Shown: positions 25,002 through 38,320 of the stretch, one piece after another
How the letters are laid out: each line of letters opens with the position of its first letter
How positions within the stretch are numbered: position 1 is the stretch's first letter
Source of the DNA: Archegozetes longisetosus
Lineage: Eukaryota; Arthropoda; Arachnida; Sarcoptiformes; Trhypochthoniidae
Reading direction: 5' to 3'
Length of the DNA: 64,000 nucleotides
NCBI GenBank assembly: GCA_018873245.2
Contig: JAEMBT020000009.1
Span: 6,487,180 to 6,551,179 of the forward strand
Program-made: the position numbers and the translations under genes
The notes under the pieces: model-generated
The model's database searches: none
What the model saw: the letters and a program-made list of their open reading frames with translations, nothing else
Told to the model about the DNA's origin: nothing

Positions 25002-27229
25002 TTTTAACTATTCAAACATACATTTGAATTATTTCTCAAACTAGAAAATGTTGACTAATTTACTAGGTTTAAAGTCTGCAGAAAAATATTTTTGTTGAAA
25101 ACACGCATAAAACTGGTCTTATCTAAGAGAAGCCAGAGCTAAGATAATTGACATCACTTTGCAAAAGAAGAAAATGTAGTATCAAGTCTTTCATTTGAAG
25201 GTCATCGAGATTTTGACGTAAGATTGGGTTTTAAAAATTCAAAACTATCTTCTATTATATTAAATTATGATTAGAGAGTCTTCTTGTTGAAAATTTCATG
25301 AAAAATATGTCAAAATCTCTATTTAATTAATTATTAATCAATAAAACTTCAAATGTTTATTTCAAAAATTAAAGTAAAATTTTTCTAAAAATATTTCGTT
25401 TACTCCGATTTTTTCACTTAGAAGGAGACAAATGTTTGAATTACGCCTTAAGAAATCAAAAATAATATCTTCAAAGCTAAACACTTTTAGGAGTAATTCA
25501 ATAACAAGTAGTCAACATTGAAGTTTTTGTAGTTAGAGCTATGCATTAATTAAATTAATCAAGTCGTAAATACGAAACTTTCGTCCAAGAAAATAGTAAA
25601 CAGAGCCTCAATTTTTTACTTACATCTCTTTGCAAAGAAAAACAACACTTTGTCGAAAGTTTGAACAATCAATTGAGACGCAGTCTGAGTACACGTTATA
25701 TTAATAGACTAAGAGCTTCAAATTATGATTAGTTTATTGCTAATAAACCTTTATAAATATCTATTAAAATGAAACATTTCATAACTGATGTATAATGTCG
25801 TCAATTATAGTCTGATTTCCTGCCTAATGAAAATGATTGTTATAACAGGAAATAACAAATGATCGAAATGTTTATGAAAATCAATATTTTTTATATGCTT
25901 TATTTTATTAATTTGTTTCTGTCGCTCTCTCTTAAGCTCATAATTTAGTCGAGTTTTGCTTTATCTATTATTGAATGAAATACGAAAACTTTACTTCAAG
26001 CTATGAGCCGGTTTGTAATCAAATTAGACCATTGGAACTAAACTCCATTGGTATTAAACTATTAGACGATTCATGCGCTATATATAACCTGACGAATACA
26101 AACAATTAAACAAACAAGTTTTTATTTATTTATATGATAAGGATACGAAACTAAAATAATGAATAGAATGCTGCTAACTCTTCAAAATGATCTCAAGCAT
26201 TCATTTGCAGCTAAATTAGTTAATTTTTCAATTTTGATAACTCTAACGACCTTCTTTTGACTCTGTTTCTAAAATAGTAATTATTTAAACATTAATATGT
26301 TTTTCTTCAAATTTCCTTATTATTGAGCAACTCACAGATACACAGCCTATGGCTTTGAAAGTTTAGTTTTCAGTGCTTGTAGTCATGTTGTAGTTGTAGA
26401 AAACAGATTTGCATTAAAGACTGTAATTCGCTGAATGGTAAATGATATTATCAACTAGAAAATAATTCATTTGATGATATCCTGTTGGAAACTAACAGTT
26501 GCTTTTCCCTACCAATACAACAATGCAAAAGAGAAGCTGAAAGTTTTTTATATCTATTATTACTGTATATCAGTATGTTTGATAAGTTTGCGTAATGAAA
26601 TACTAATAGTGATTTTTTCAGCGATTTTTCAACAAATTATTCAAACATGACCTAAATGGGGATGATTGACCTGACCCATTAGTCAATATGACTTGCCAAA
26701 AAATTTTTTAATTTTCTCCTCCTCCATTGAAAAAAGAAGAAAATAGCCTGTGAAGGCACTTTTTCAACTCAAACTTTCACTGCTTGAAGAATACTGCGTA
26801 TAACTTGATACTTTCTCCCGCTAACATGTTCACTAGTTCTGCTTACTGCTTGACCCGGTTGATCAGGTTTTCCCTCAAGAAGCTGTCTGCAGTGGATTCG
26901 AAGAGATCACGTAGAATCCAAGCCTATAGTTAGTCCTCTGAATAAGATATCCAAACAACCGGGTCAGTCAGTTAGTTGAAAATGTCAAAGTGTCAACTGG
27001 AAGAGCGCATCGGATTGTGCTCAATCAACCTTGACGTGATGGAGGTTTGTGTCAAGTGTGTCATCATTTTGGTAATTTTCTCTCTTTCGAAAATTCACAA
27101 AAGGAGTGCACCAAATCTTCGGCAAGTGGCGGAAAAAGATGGATCAGGTCAATTATCATCATTTAGGTCATATTTAAGTGATTTGTTGAGAAATCACAGA
27201 ATAAATCACTATTAGTATTTCATTACACA
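25002..27229. other. Upstream region of gene B
   Basis: AT-rich flank. The first 1.45 kb (to about 26450) is duplicated at 39870-42530 in unit 2, so it includes the gene B promoter and its copy. At 26851-26966 lies a candidate small TIR element. No protein-coding exon is recognised. Confidence 0.5.
26851..26966. mobile_element. Candidate small TIR element, 116 bp
   Basis: Perfect 11-base inverted ends, tgacccggttg and caaccgggtca, around a locally GC-richer core. No target duplication is evident, so the call is tentative. Confidence 0.35.
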
Positions 27230-28360
27230 AACTTATCAAACATACTGATAGTATTAATATCCTTAAACTTTTCGAAAAACTTATATTCAATATTTGAATT
27301 CTTACGTAACAAATAAATTTCTTATCCCTGATATTCAATATGGTTTTCGAACAGGTCTAAATACATCTACTTAATTAATAAACTTAATATCTGATATTTC
27401 TATGGGTTTGAATGATCCGAATGTTCTTTGCATTGACTTAGTATTCCTTGACTACAGCAATGCTTTCGATTAAAGTATCCCACGGTCTACTACTAGAAAA
27501 GTTATACTCAATAGGAATAGCAGGCCAATGTTTAACTATTATTGCTAGCCTTTTATATGGGAGAAACTTTTATGTTGTTTTCAAATCTGCTATTTCTGTT
27601 TTGGTAGCAATAAATTCAGGGGTTCCACAGGGTGGGGCTGTTCTACTCTTTTTTCAATTTGTTAGAGATCACCCTCCCATCATAGCATTTGCCAAACTCT
27701 TTCAATATGCTGACGATTGTGTACTTAGCAAAGATTATTTATACCGAAGAAGACCAGAGGCTATTACAAATTGATTTGAACGACATTCAAGTTTGGAGTG
27801 CACATAACAATCTTAAGCTTAATGCTCAAAATTCTGTTCACATGAGAGTTGCACTCAGAAAAAATATTGATATTGAAGATTATGTTATTAATAATGAGTC
27901 CATCCCAAAAAGGACTCTCATAAGCATTTAAGTATTATTATCGATGAAAATTTAAGTTTTAATGAACAAACAGATAGAGTATTCAATTCTTGTATGAAAA
28001 AATTGAGTTTTCTGAGAAGATTGTGTAAATTTGCAAATTATATTGTTCTATAAAACATATATATTACCTCTTTTGGAATATGCAAACTTAAGTTGGGTTC
28101 CGAATAGTACACAGGTCGATTAGATTGAATCAGTTCAGAGGAATATAACTAAATGTATCTGCTTCAAAAATAGTTTATTTAATATGAATTACCAACAGAG
28201 ACTAGAATATCTTAATCTAGAACCACTCCAATTAGGAAGATAAATTAAAGGTTTAATTATTGTATTTAAATGTATACATAATTTTACAGATGTTTCTGAT
28301 TTATGGAAAGAGAATTTCATTGTAAAAAACACCAGAAATGGTATTAAATTAGAATAACAA
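27230..28360 (+). mobile_element. LINE (non-LTR retrotransposon) fragment, reverse transcriptase and 3' part
   Basis: Translated pieces follow the order of a jockey/CR1-like reverse transcriptase: FEKLIFN, IPDIQYGFRTGLNTST, VFLDYSNAFD, VSHGLLLEKLYSIGI, NSGVPQGG, FQYADD (catalytic motif), then thumb-region matches such as LNDIQVWSAHNNLKLN and LEYANLSWVPNSTQ. Several frame changes and stops separate the pieces: at 27473, near 27735, near 27915 and more beyond 28040. The 5' half with the endonuclease is absent. The fragment lies in a 2.86-kb block (about 26450-29310) that is missing from unit 2. Confidence 0.75.
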
Positions 28361-28544
28361 AACTAGGTTGAAACTCTGTGATATATTTTTTGTCTATTTT
28401 ATTAATCTCTTTAATTGATTACCTATTTCTATCCGAAACGAAAGCAAACTCTCATGTTTTATTCAAAATATAAAATAATTCAAGAAAAATTGTGTCTAAA
28501 TAATGTTCTTAATCTACATGTTATGATTAAGTAATTTCATTTAA

Positions 28545-28585
28545 ATATATTAATATATATATATATATATAATAATAATATTATA
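28545..28585. repeat. (TA)n then (ATA)n microsatellite
   Basis: About ten TA units followed by AAT triplets, just beyond the LINE fragment. Confidence 0.8.
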
Positions 28586-31500
28586 AAAGCAATCACTTTC
28601 AGTAATTTTTTAGTCGTTATCATAGTCAATGCGATAGTCGTTTTTGTTGCAATTTCATCAAGTCCATATCCGTTCAAATAAGTCTTTAAATTGACAGATC
28701 TGCACTAAATTTGATTAAATACAGGAATAAGGCACCAATAATCTATTCAATTGATAACTTACTACTGAGTGAAGACTCAAATACATTCAAAAGTATTTAG
28801 GTATTGTTTCGACATTGGAGAATGTGGCGTATTCAATATCTAGATGGATTTTGAAAGGAATTATGTCACTTATTCAAAGTTGTTTATCTCGCAATCTTTT
28901 TAATTCTTATCAATAAAATTTTTACTGAGTAGCTTGAAATGTCTGATCCATCGTTTATAAATTCCATGAAGTCTTAAATTGTCTTCGACAAAACTTTGAT
29001 ATAGAACTCTGGGTCCTTATAGAAAGCTATCGTATTATTCAAGTTGATTGCACACAATTCATAGCTATTAGAACAGTTGACTTCATTGAGTATTTTATCA
29101 AGGGTTAGACTTAAGCATTTTGTGCCTATATGAACCCTCTATAAAGCTTTATCTATTAATTGAGAAGCCTTCCTCTAACCTTATCTGATTTAGGGGCCGT
29201 GGTTATGAATTTTTCAATATGTAATTCTAGCGATGTTTTTTGATATTATATTTGGTTAGAAGGTACAAAAGTCTAGCTTCAATAATATTTACCAAATATT
29301 TAAAGAACAGGATATAATCCTGTTAATTCCAAGTTAAAACAGAAATAAACCTTGAATAGAAGCAGATTACATTTAATTCAAAATTAAATGAACTTGGTAT
29401 AACTATCCGTGCATTACTTTATAACTTGATACCTATATTTAGCTAAAAATTAGGTAGCCTGAGGTAATTTTCAGAATGATCTTCCACAACATCCAATACG
29501 AAGCCGACAGATTCCTATCGTTGACACGAGTCCAACGATTTAAAGTTTATTTTTTCATGACCTGAGGAACATACCAGTCATGTTCGCTGGAGTCTCATTT
29601 TCAATATTTAAATAAATTTCCTTCGTAGTGATAGAATTTGGCTCTTGATCTTTAGTCAAAAGACTGAGTTTGAAAGAACATTCTAAGGTCTTCCATTTGA
29701 AATTAATATCAAGTTCTTTGGATTCATAATCGCAAAGTTATGTTCGACTCAAAATTCGTGACTGGAGTTTAATGAGCTATAACGCAGAAATTATGATATT
29801 TTTAACTAAACGAAAAACATCTATCCAATAATTCTTTATTAACTTTGATTATAGGCATTATAACTAAAAGCTGACTTCAAATACTTCTCTGAAAACTAAC
29901 ATCATTTGTGGGGAAATGTTGAAACTTGTCACGCCGACTTCTGAAATTTTTTGGCCAATCATAGTTTATCCTAAAATATTTTCATCTAAATTGATCCATG
30001 TTAATTAGTTTAACTTCTGTCGTCAGCTTTAACAGACCATACACCTAAAACTTAATACGTTAGGTATAGATATTATCTGATGATGAGCTAGTTGCTATGC
30101 GTTTCCTCGCATACACTCTTAGCTATTAATACGTGTACAGTACATAATTTGTCTTTTTTATAATTAGGTATACCTTTTACAAATACATGAATAATTCGTT
30201 GGACGTATCCTAACGCATCACCTCACTCTAGTTACTACTGGCTATTAATAAATTCTCAATTATACAGCTAGTTGCCTTGAAATATATTTAAATTCGGGAC
30301 TATACATGGTAATGGAAATTAAGGGAATTGTCAAACAATAAAATTTAATTCATTTGTTTATAGTATAATAGTATAAAAACTTTTATCACGAACGCATGTT
30401 TGTTGTCTATGAAGTTTTAATGCAACTTTTACTAAAATTCTTAAACTTTGGTTTTGAGTCATTTTAACATTTTTCAACTTTTTAATCAGTGAATTGTGAG
30501 CAAAGTAAACATTTTATCGTCTAATATTGTTTTTATCATTTTTATAGCTTTCTTCTCAAAAGAAAACTACTCTTTACGCACCATTTCTGAACTTTTTCAA
30601 ACATTTCAATGAAGCAAGCTGTACGCATTTATTGAGTGAACACGAGTAATAACCGGTTATCTCCAGCTAAAATTTTTAGGTTTTACTTTAATTATAGTTT
30701 TTGATTAGTGTTTTACCCACAGTTAAAAACGAGCTAATGTTTTAATGAGAAAATAAGCATTTACTAATATCTCAAAATATATCAATTTAGTGTTACCTGA
30801 TATGATTTAATAGAACTTTAACTGAAGTGCGACTTTGAATTAATTTTTCAGCCTTATTGACTAATGCCACTTAAGCAATAACTTGAAAAAAGTTATAACT
30901 CAATTGACAATTTTCATATTGACAAAACTGACTCGATCTCAAGTGATAACATTGTGGTTAATTCTTCTATGAAAAATCCATAAGTAGTTATTTGAAGTTA
31001 CAACTCAAGTGATTAAAGTTAGCCTTCAGTCAAGCCATACTTTCGGTAGAACTTAATCGTTATTTGTAAATAAGCCTGTTTGTCTTTTCTGTGTGTTATG
31101 CGATAACAGTTTATTGCATTTAATAAATTGCAAGGTATAAATTGCAAAAGTAGATTTTTTCAAGGATGGTATTATTTAATTAGGCCATATTATCGCTTAC
31201 TAAACTAATGATGATCCTTGAGGAAATCTGATATCGCGTATCAGTTGAAACTTGCTATCAGTAGTAAGCCTTCTGTGACGTGTTCCAAAAATAAAGGTCA
31301 ATTTCATAGACTTACAACTATTATCCGTTTGAAGATAGAAACTCTATTCATGCCTTCCAGATGATTAGTTACACCTTAATTCGTGTTATCATGAGATATT
31401 TCTTCGAGTGATATTGGTGCTATTTTTTAGCAAATTAAATAATAAATATATGACCGTTATGACAAGTTATACCTTAAGTAGTTTATTAGAAAATATCGAA

Positions 31501-32027
31501 TAAATATTGTTACATAACTCAAAATAAATTCAAATCTCGTACAATTTCAATTCGTTCATATCTATTGCTATCACTTTAAATCACGAGTCAGATTTTCAAC
31601 TCAATATTTAACTCAATTAAAACTGTAATAAGTGATTTTCGTCTGGTAAAAAATACTTTCACAAGTCTTAACTACACTTTTGGATGATGCAATTATTGAA
31701 TTATTTCAATGTCAAATACGAGGTGATTTTGAGATATAGAACTATGTACAGTATACTTGTCCAACTTTGCGCTTAAGTGATTTAAAAAAGATAACAAAGA
31801 TCTCATAAATAAGTTTATAATTAGTTCGTAGGTTATAATAAGCACAACCTGTTTGTTGCATATAAATTAAGTTTTATTTGAATTTAAAACTTTCTTAGAA
31901 GTACTTTTCCATACATTATACAATTTATATTAGAAGTGAATTTTAATTAGATAAGAGTCAGACATGAAATTTGACTGAACTAAGAATTTATTTATCTAAC
32001 GAATAGATAAGAATTTTAACTCTTAAA
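28586..32027. other. Gene-free interval, mostly duplicated in unit 2
   Basis: No open frame of note. From about 29311 the sequence is nearly identical to 42531-45242 in unit 2 over about 2.7 kb. High identity in apparently non-coding DNA dates the duplication as recent rather than showing function. Confidence 0.5.
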
Positions 32028-33342
32028 ATGAGTAATGAACTGGCTATCGCATGTACTGATCTCATCTATAGTATTTAATCATAATTAAGTAGAAAAGAGA
32101 AAGTCAATCTTAATAATATTAGTGGAGGATTAAATTTTGTGTCAATTAATGCACTGATGGGTCCAAGTGGTAGTGGCAAAACAAGTGTTTGAATGGATGC
32201 ATTAAGTCTGGTTTAAGAATAAATACCAAAATTTGCTTGAATTCTAAGGAGAAAATTCGCACATGTTTCATTTATCGAGATCAAACATTTAAAGGTTTGA
32301 CTGTTAGACAAACTTCGAATTATGCCTCAAAACTGAAGAATAGTAATGAAAATATAGAAATTAAGCATAAAACTAGTATGAATTGATGAATGAATTGTAG
32401 ATCAGTGATATCGCTGACAATTTAGTTGACAATTATAGTGGTAGTGAATTGAAGCGCTTAGTTATAGCTTCAGAATTAACTTATAAAAAGCCTAGCGTAC
32501 TATGCATTGATGAGCTGACTACTGGACTCGATAGCAATGCAGCAAATTTTGAGATTTTATATATAAAAAATTCTTAGGTTTGATATTCAAAAAAATATTT
32601 CATGATATTCTCAAATTAAAGGTAATTAAATGCCTGAAAAACTTATCTCGAAATCACATGATGTCAATCATAACAAGTATACACCAACTAAATAATGACT
32701 TATTTAAGATGTTCGACAATATCTGTGTCTTAGGAATAGGAGATCTTTGTGTGTATTTGGATCTACCACAAGATCTCAGAACACATTTGATTGAATGTCA
32801 TATTGTGTCGTAAGTTTCAAGTCCCTATAGAAGTGATGCTAAAAGTTTCTTTTGAAGGAATAAGTAGTAATAAAGTGAGACAATTAAGTGATAGAACATC
32901 ACAAATGAGATGTAATAATGAGACGATTCTGTCCTCCGATGGTATTAGAATAACAGATAAACGATTTAAGGCAATAGATTTAGGAAATCTATTATTGCAA
33001 ACAATGACTTATACTTACGTTTTTCAATGGAGAGCATTAATAATGCAAATTATTGTTAGTTTGGGTCTAGCTTTCGTATTACGTTTTATAATTAATCATA
33101 ATATGATAAAACCTGACGGCTGTCTTGAATTCAACTTTGCTTTCAATGGCAGTTGTCGTGAAACCAAAGAAAGATTAAAAGAAGGATTACTTTTAGCCCA
33201 GAATTTCAGATATAATCTTGCACTTCTGAGTGCAATTCAATTTTTACAATTGATTGTTACAACGTTGAATTTTTCATCTGATGTGAACATTTTTATGAAT
33301 GAGCACCAAAACGGTATGTCATCTGTTGAAAAACGTTTATAG
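32028..33342 (+). pseudogene. ABCG half-transporter pseudogene, copy 1
   Basis: Starts like an ABCG protein (MSNELAIACTDLIYSI). In-frame stops TAA TCA TAA follow at 32076-32084, then NLNNISGG and Walker A GPSGSGKTS (about 32161-32187). A TGA follows at once. Further frames give FKGLTVRQTSNYASKLKN, the ABC signature YSGSELKRL (about 32431), Walker B VLCIDELTTGLDS and the H-loop region SIHQLNND. An open frame at 32791-33342 encodes part of the first membrane segments (LLLQTMTYTYVFQWRALIMQ). The transmembrane domain ends early at EHQNGMSSVEKRL. At least four breaks make it non-functional. Copy 2 shares the TAA-TCA-TAA lesion, so it died before the segmental duplication. Confidence 0.85.
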
Positions 33343-34918
33343 AAATACAGAAATATCAATAGCTAACGAGGAATTGTGTGGGACAACCCAAAGGTAATAA
33401 TTTGAAAGTAGATCAATACTTGAAGTCACTTTGAGTTAAGTTCAATCATCTAAAATGCTAATGTACATAATTAAGCTACATATTCAGAATTCATTTTTCA
33501 GTGTTCAGTATTCCTACCTTAAATCCAGAAAGTAATTGATACTTTAGTCCTTAACAAATTCGTTCTTTTTAAGAAAAATGACAGTGATGAAATCACTTTT
33601 AAAAGTTTTACGATTTTTGAAATTTCAATGATATTTTTTAGATATTGGAATATTCTCAAAAAGGATTCAGTTTGATATCTCTATCAATTTTTTTAAACGA
33701 TGAATTTGGTAAGGACTAAAGTGTCGATTATTTTCTGATTTGCTACTGGGAAAACCGAGTATTGAAAAATGAATTTTGGAGACGTGGCGTGATAGGGGCA
33801 TATGTATTTTGGATGATTGAACCTAACTCGAATTGACTTGCAATATTTTCCAGTCATATAATTGAGCTTGTGTTCGAATTATAGATATGTTTTTAAAATA
33901 AATAGAACAAGTAATCTTGTTTAGAAAATTTTTGTATTGAATGTGAATAGCTATCTCAACAATGGCGAAAATTCATAATTCCTGAATATTTTCGCTGAAA
34001 AAGGATGCCACATCCCTAGCTTTACGCTAGCCTCCAGCATTGATGCTTGTTCTCCAGGTTCCAGCTTCAGCCTCAGACTGCAAGTAAGAATCTACAGCTT
34101 TAACAATTTTTAGTATGAAAATTCATCCCCACACAATCGAATTGTGTTTAAAACTGATGCATAAAAAGTCTGAAAAAGAACCTTAATTATTGGTTGAAAC
34201 AGAATTAATATTCGGGTATTTATTCGTAAAATCATTATTAAGTTTAGTTTGTATTTAATATTATTTTCGGAGAAAAATGAGTAGAAAATTTAATTTTTTA
34301 TCATTTTTTTGTTAATGAATGAAATAAAAGACATTTTACATATAATTAACGTAATAATTGATAAATAATTTTAGTTTAGTTAATTGCTGGCATTGGTCTG
34401 TTGTACGTAGCTATGAGTATTCAAGTTCTAGTACGGGACAACAGGCTTTGGAGATAGCTTTCTGGCAATTTCTTCATTTCTCTTTAAATTTTTGAACAAT
34501 TACTCAACAAATCCAGATTTAAGAGATGGGCGTGCTGAACATGAATCACTGTCGTAACCATTTGAACCATCATTTATCAAATAACTTTCGCCGTCTTCAA
34601 TAATTTGTCGTTATTGATGACTTAAGTGCACCCATTTTTGACTTACTTAAACTCTTTCTTTGCTTTAGTTTTTGATTTAGATTACTTCTTTGAGCAATTT
34701 TACTTTTGAACCTTTAACGATTTTAAATTTAACTAAACAAATTTTGCCAATTTTAGTGCAAAAATTTAGCTTTTATAAACATTATTGTATTTTTTTTATA
34801 AGGGGAACCCTTTAATATTTTTCTCCGATTTTTGGTGCCAATTGACCTGGCAGCCGTAGTCTGAACAAATTAAAAGTTGACATTAAATTAACTTCACATT
34901 GATTTTATATTTACTGAG
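33343..34918. other. Spacer between ABCG pseudogene 1 and gene C
   Basis: AT-rich, near-identical to 48214-49640 in unit 2. A 75-base stretch at about 34783-34858 is replaced in unit 2 by about 840 unrelated bases. No gene is seen. Confidence 0.5.
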
Positions 34919-37900
34919 TTACAGTTTTGATACGTGATTATTATCATTATTATTGCTATTATTGAAATGCTTCAATTCTTTGACGGGTTTCTGACTGAAG
35001 ACTAAGCTAAACAAGTTAGTGAACGGACCCTCTATCAGTATATAGAAAATATAAGCCAGAATTGTAACATATATCAAGTCAACGAAAAAATGTTCTAGCT
35101 ATAAACATAAAAGTTTAGTATTTATTATCAATTTATTTTTATTATATTCATAAATAATTTATTTACCATTAGTTTGTCGGTCATCACATAAACATCCCTA
35201 ACAGTGAATATACGATGTAATACGACCAAGGTATGTAATAAATAAATGCCAAAAGAAAGTCGAGCCATAGGTCGAAATCCACGCCATGAGAGCAATTGAT
35301 TTAAATATCCTTAGCGTCATTTTTTAGAAAATTATTAATTTATAAAAATAAGAAATTTTCCAAATTTAACTATCAACTTATGAATAATTTAACTAATCCT
35401 AACCTCCTCTTCCCGTACAGCAGGCGTATATAATCCACGCAAACCCTAGACTAAAAAATAACTTTCCAACTGAATGCCAGAGTAATACACTCCAAAGTGG
35501 GGCTGATCTATCTAATCTCCAAAAGCTATTGTGCCAGAAATAGACAGTTAGAACCTTAACTGTCGATATAATCCAAAACAATCTCTCCTGCATTCGACTG
35601 AAAGATATTTCTTTTCTCATAAGATATCCAAACGAGATACCGACGAAAAAACTGGTCAAATAATTATTAGAAGTCAAGTGATACCATATGAACGAATTAG
35701 ACATAATGAATGTGACTGATTCGAGTTCCCATATTTGTAAATAGGATTTTATGCCAAATAATATATGTGGAGCAATACTGGCAAAACAGCCCATAATTAT
35801 AGCTGAGATTATAGCACAGAGACCAAGGATGGGTTTCTTAAAATATGTTATTACAAAAATCAGTCCTATTATTATTAATTGCAGTAATGCTGATAAGAAC
35901 CAAGTCGGAGGATTGCACTGAAAAATTTAAATAAAGATTATTCATTCTCATAAAGAACTTTTTATGATAGTTGACATTCATTTCGAATATTTTTAATCTT
36001 TAAAATATTTTTATATTTAATTATTTTAAATTCAAGATATCTTTTTTGAATGGATAATATTTATACACGAAATAAATGAACCAGAAAAACTCACTCTTTG
36101 AATGGTCAATTCGCTCGTAGTTTCACTGAAGTTAGTTATGAAAAGAAGGCTTTTGAGCAAAACATATGGATCTTTACACGGAGGCAGAATCCAATTAATG
36201 CCAGTATCCCAAATCGGTCCGTCACCAGAAAATGGTAATAAATAATAGAAAAATATTGACCCAAACATCAGTACCGAAAATCTGATATACCGCTTAAATA
36301 CTAAATATACTAAATAATTGAAGCGGCCCTTTGACTTTTCCAATTTTATCAATAATCGATACGATAGTAGAAAACCGCTAAAAATGAATTGTGATTATTT
36401 TTCTCAATTCAACTGAGAACTGGTTAATCAAACCTTAATGTAAACAACACATCAAGAACTAGTGGGTTTCTGACGAAAACATATTTGTTATCCTCGTATA
36501 TTTTGAACATTATTTCGCTGTAGACTTTCTTTAATGATATCACTCCTATTGATGTTGTCAACGAATATAAGTGCCCGATGTGGACGATGATTATTACAAG
36601 AAGCCTTATTGTGTCGAGTGCTTCGAATCTATCATTTTCAGCAAATAGTAACCGAGTATTTTTTATGATTGAGAACGAAAACCACAAATTATTGATTTGT
36701 GCTGAAGGCTCTGAAACATTTTCAGGAATTTCAAACCCTTTCCGATTGTTATAAATCTCCAGACCAGTACTCAGTAAGACTAATACTGTTAAGACTGTTA
36801 GTATTACACTAGAAACGAAATATAAGTTTTTGAAAATTTTTACGATTTACTATCATAATTGTTTGGAATAACTTTACATTGAAGTCAATTCCCATTTATC
36901 CAAAGTTTTTACTTCATTTTTGACATAACATTTAGGACCTACTTCTAGCGGGAATTTTGTAATCGGCTGAAAGACTGAATATAAATGTTAAGTCATTTTC
37001 AAACAATCTATTTATTCAATATAAAAATATTGATGGGTTAACTTGTCTCGAGCACAGTTTAATATAAAGTTTGACTCACTTTTATTAAGCATATCTTCAA
37101 TTTCATATGCACTACAATCATGTGGTACGCATATTCCCAACCGATAAACAGTACCATTTGATAGATTTAATGTTTCAACCAGACTCTTAACTGTAGACAA
37201 TTTATGTAGATTGTAATTACTTAGAAAACCAAATTGCTGATTGGCGATAGGATCTTCTTCTTTAAGGGAACTCATTGAAGGGAAGGGCATTATCACTTTC
37301 ATTAAACAATACTGTCCTTTGATTATTGGATTGTTATTTTCACTTTTGGGACTTTCTATGTTTAGACATTCATCGTAATCACCAAAACTTGATGATACAC
37401 CTTCAGCAAAACCAGGTGGTATGAAACGACCACTAGAGTCAGGGACTGAAATTCAAAAGACCAATCAATTACTTAGAGCTATACCATTGTTGACATAATT
37501 TTTTCTGTCAAAATGATATCTATTTTTGTTATTTAGTAATTTTCGAAGTCTTTCTTTCTTGAAGTAAATGTAAAAGTGTTAAATTAATAGCTGAACTAGC
37601 TTTAACACTGTTTCACAGGTGTCGTTATTGTAAGTCTCACTCTTATGCAAACTCAAGACAAAAGCGAAAACTCAAGAAGAGTCATTGAATGTAAGCGTTT
37701 AATAAGAAAAACATTTTTGGCATTTATTAATTTGAAATCTCTAACTATTTCTCAACATGTTTTCTTCAAGTTCTTCAAGTTTTCTCGTAATTACTTAAAT
37801 CCCTGGATATTTTTTTTCAAGTCTATATCTCAACTCTAAACTTACATTTAAGAGCCCAAAAGTCTAATTTTCTCAATGATGATAGGATTCTGAACAACGC

Positions 37901-38320
37901 TGTTGAACATTGAGATGACCAATGAATATCGATTTCGGATAAAAACTCCAAAAACTCTAATCCTGCTCTTCCATCAGTTGTAAATAAAGATCTTAAGGCA
38001 TTCCGAGCACTTCTGGCCAAATCAAAAGTTTGATTAATGTGTTTAACGTGTTTAGTGATGGTGACATTTTTTGCTTCCTTATGAATAAGCTTGACTTTTT
38101 CTAAAAAACTTGGCTTCTCTTCGCAATCATTATCCTCAATGAGTTCATTACTATCGTAATCATCAGTGTCATTATGACCATTCTCAGAATCATTGATGGA
38201 AGTTTCGTTTTCATACTCATAATCACTCTCCGTACTATCTTCACTACTTCTCGCATCATTATTATAAACCAATAAAGCTAACAGACAAATATATAACAAC
38301 TTCATTAAAATTTTGGACAT
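34919..38320 (-). CDS. Gene C: NRF-6-like membrane acyltransferase, 8 exons, 810 aa
   Basis: Exons in transcript order: 37846-38320, 37080-37445, 36878-36974, 36434-36808, 36095-36377, 35404-35917, 35167-35309, 34919-35098. The spliced frame is open. Signal peptide MSKILMKLLYICLLALLVYN, acidic N-glycan-rich linker (EDNDCEE), NRF domain (FWALK, GDYDECLNIE, GQYCLMKV, GICVPHDCS, VGPKCYVKN), acyltransferase-3 domain (ALDTIRLLVIIIVHIGHLYS; GIYLLHTLVVLHR). The last exon ends with a poly-Asn stretch and Ser-Lys-Leu. Compared with C', D and E it carries odd residues: STVKVLT puts Lys where the others have Met in a membrane helix, and VTFIMSNSFIWYH differs from the SKSF.WYH consensus. Exon 5 has one extra codon. 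It may be drifting but is intact. Confidence 0.87.
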
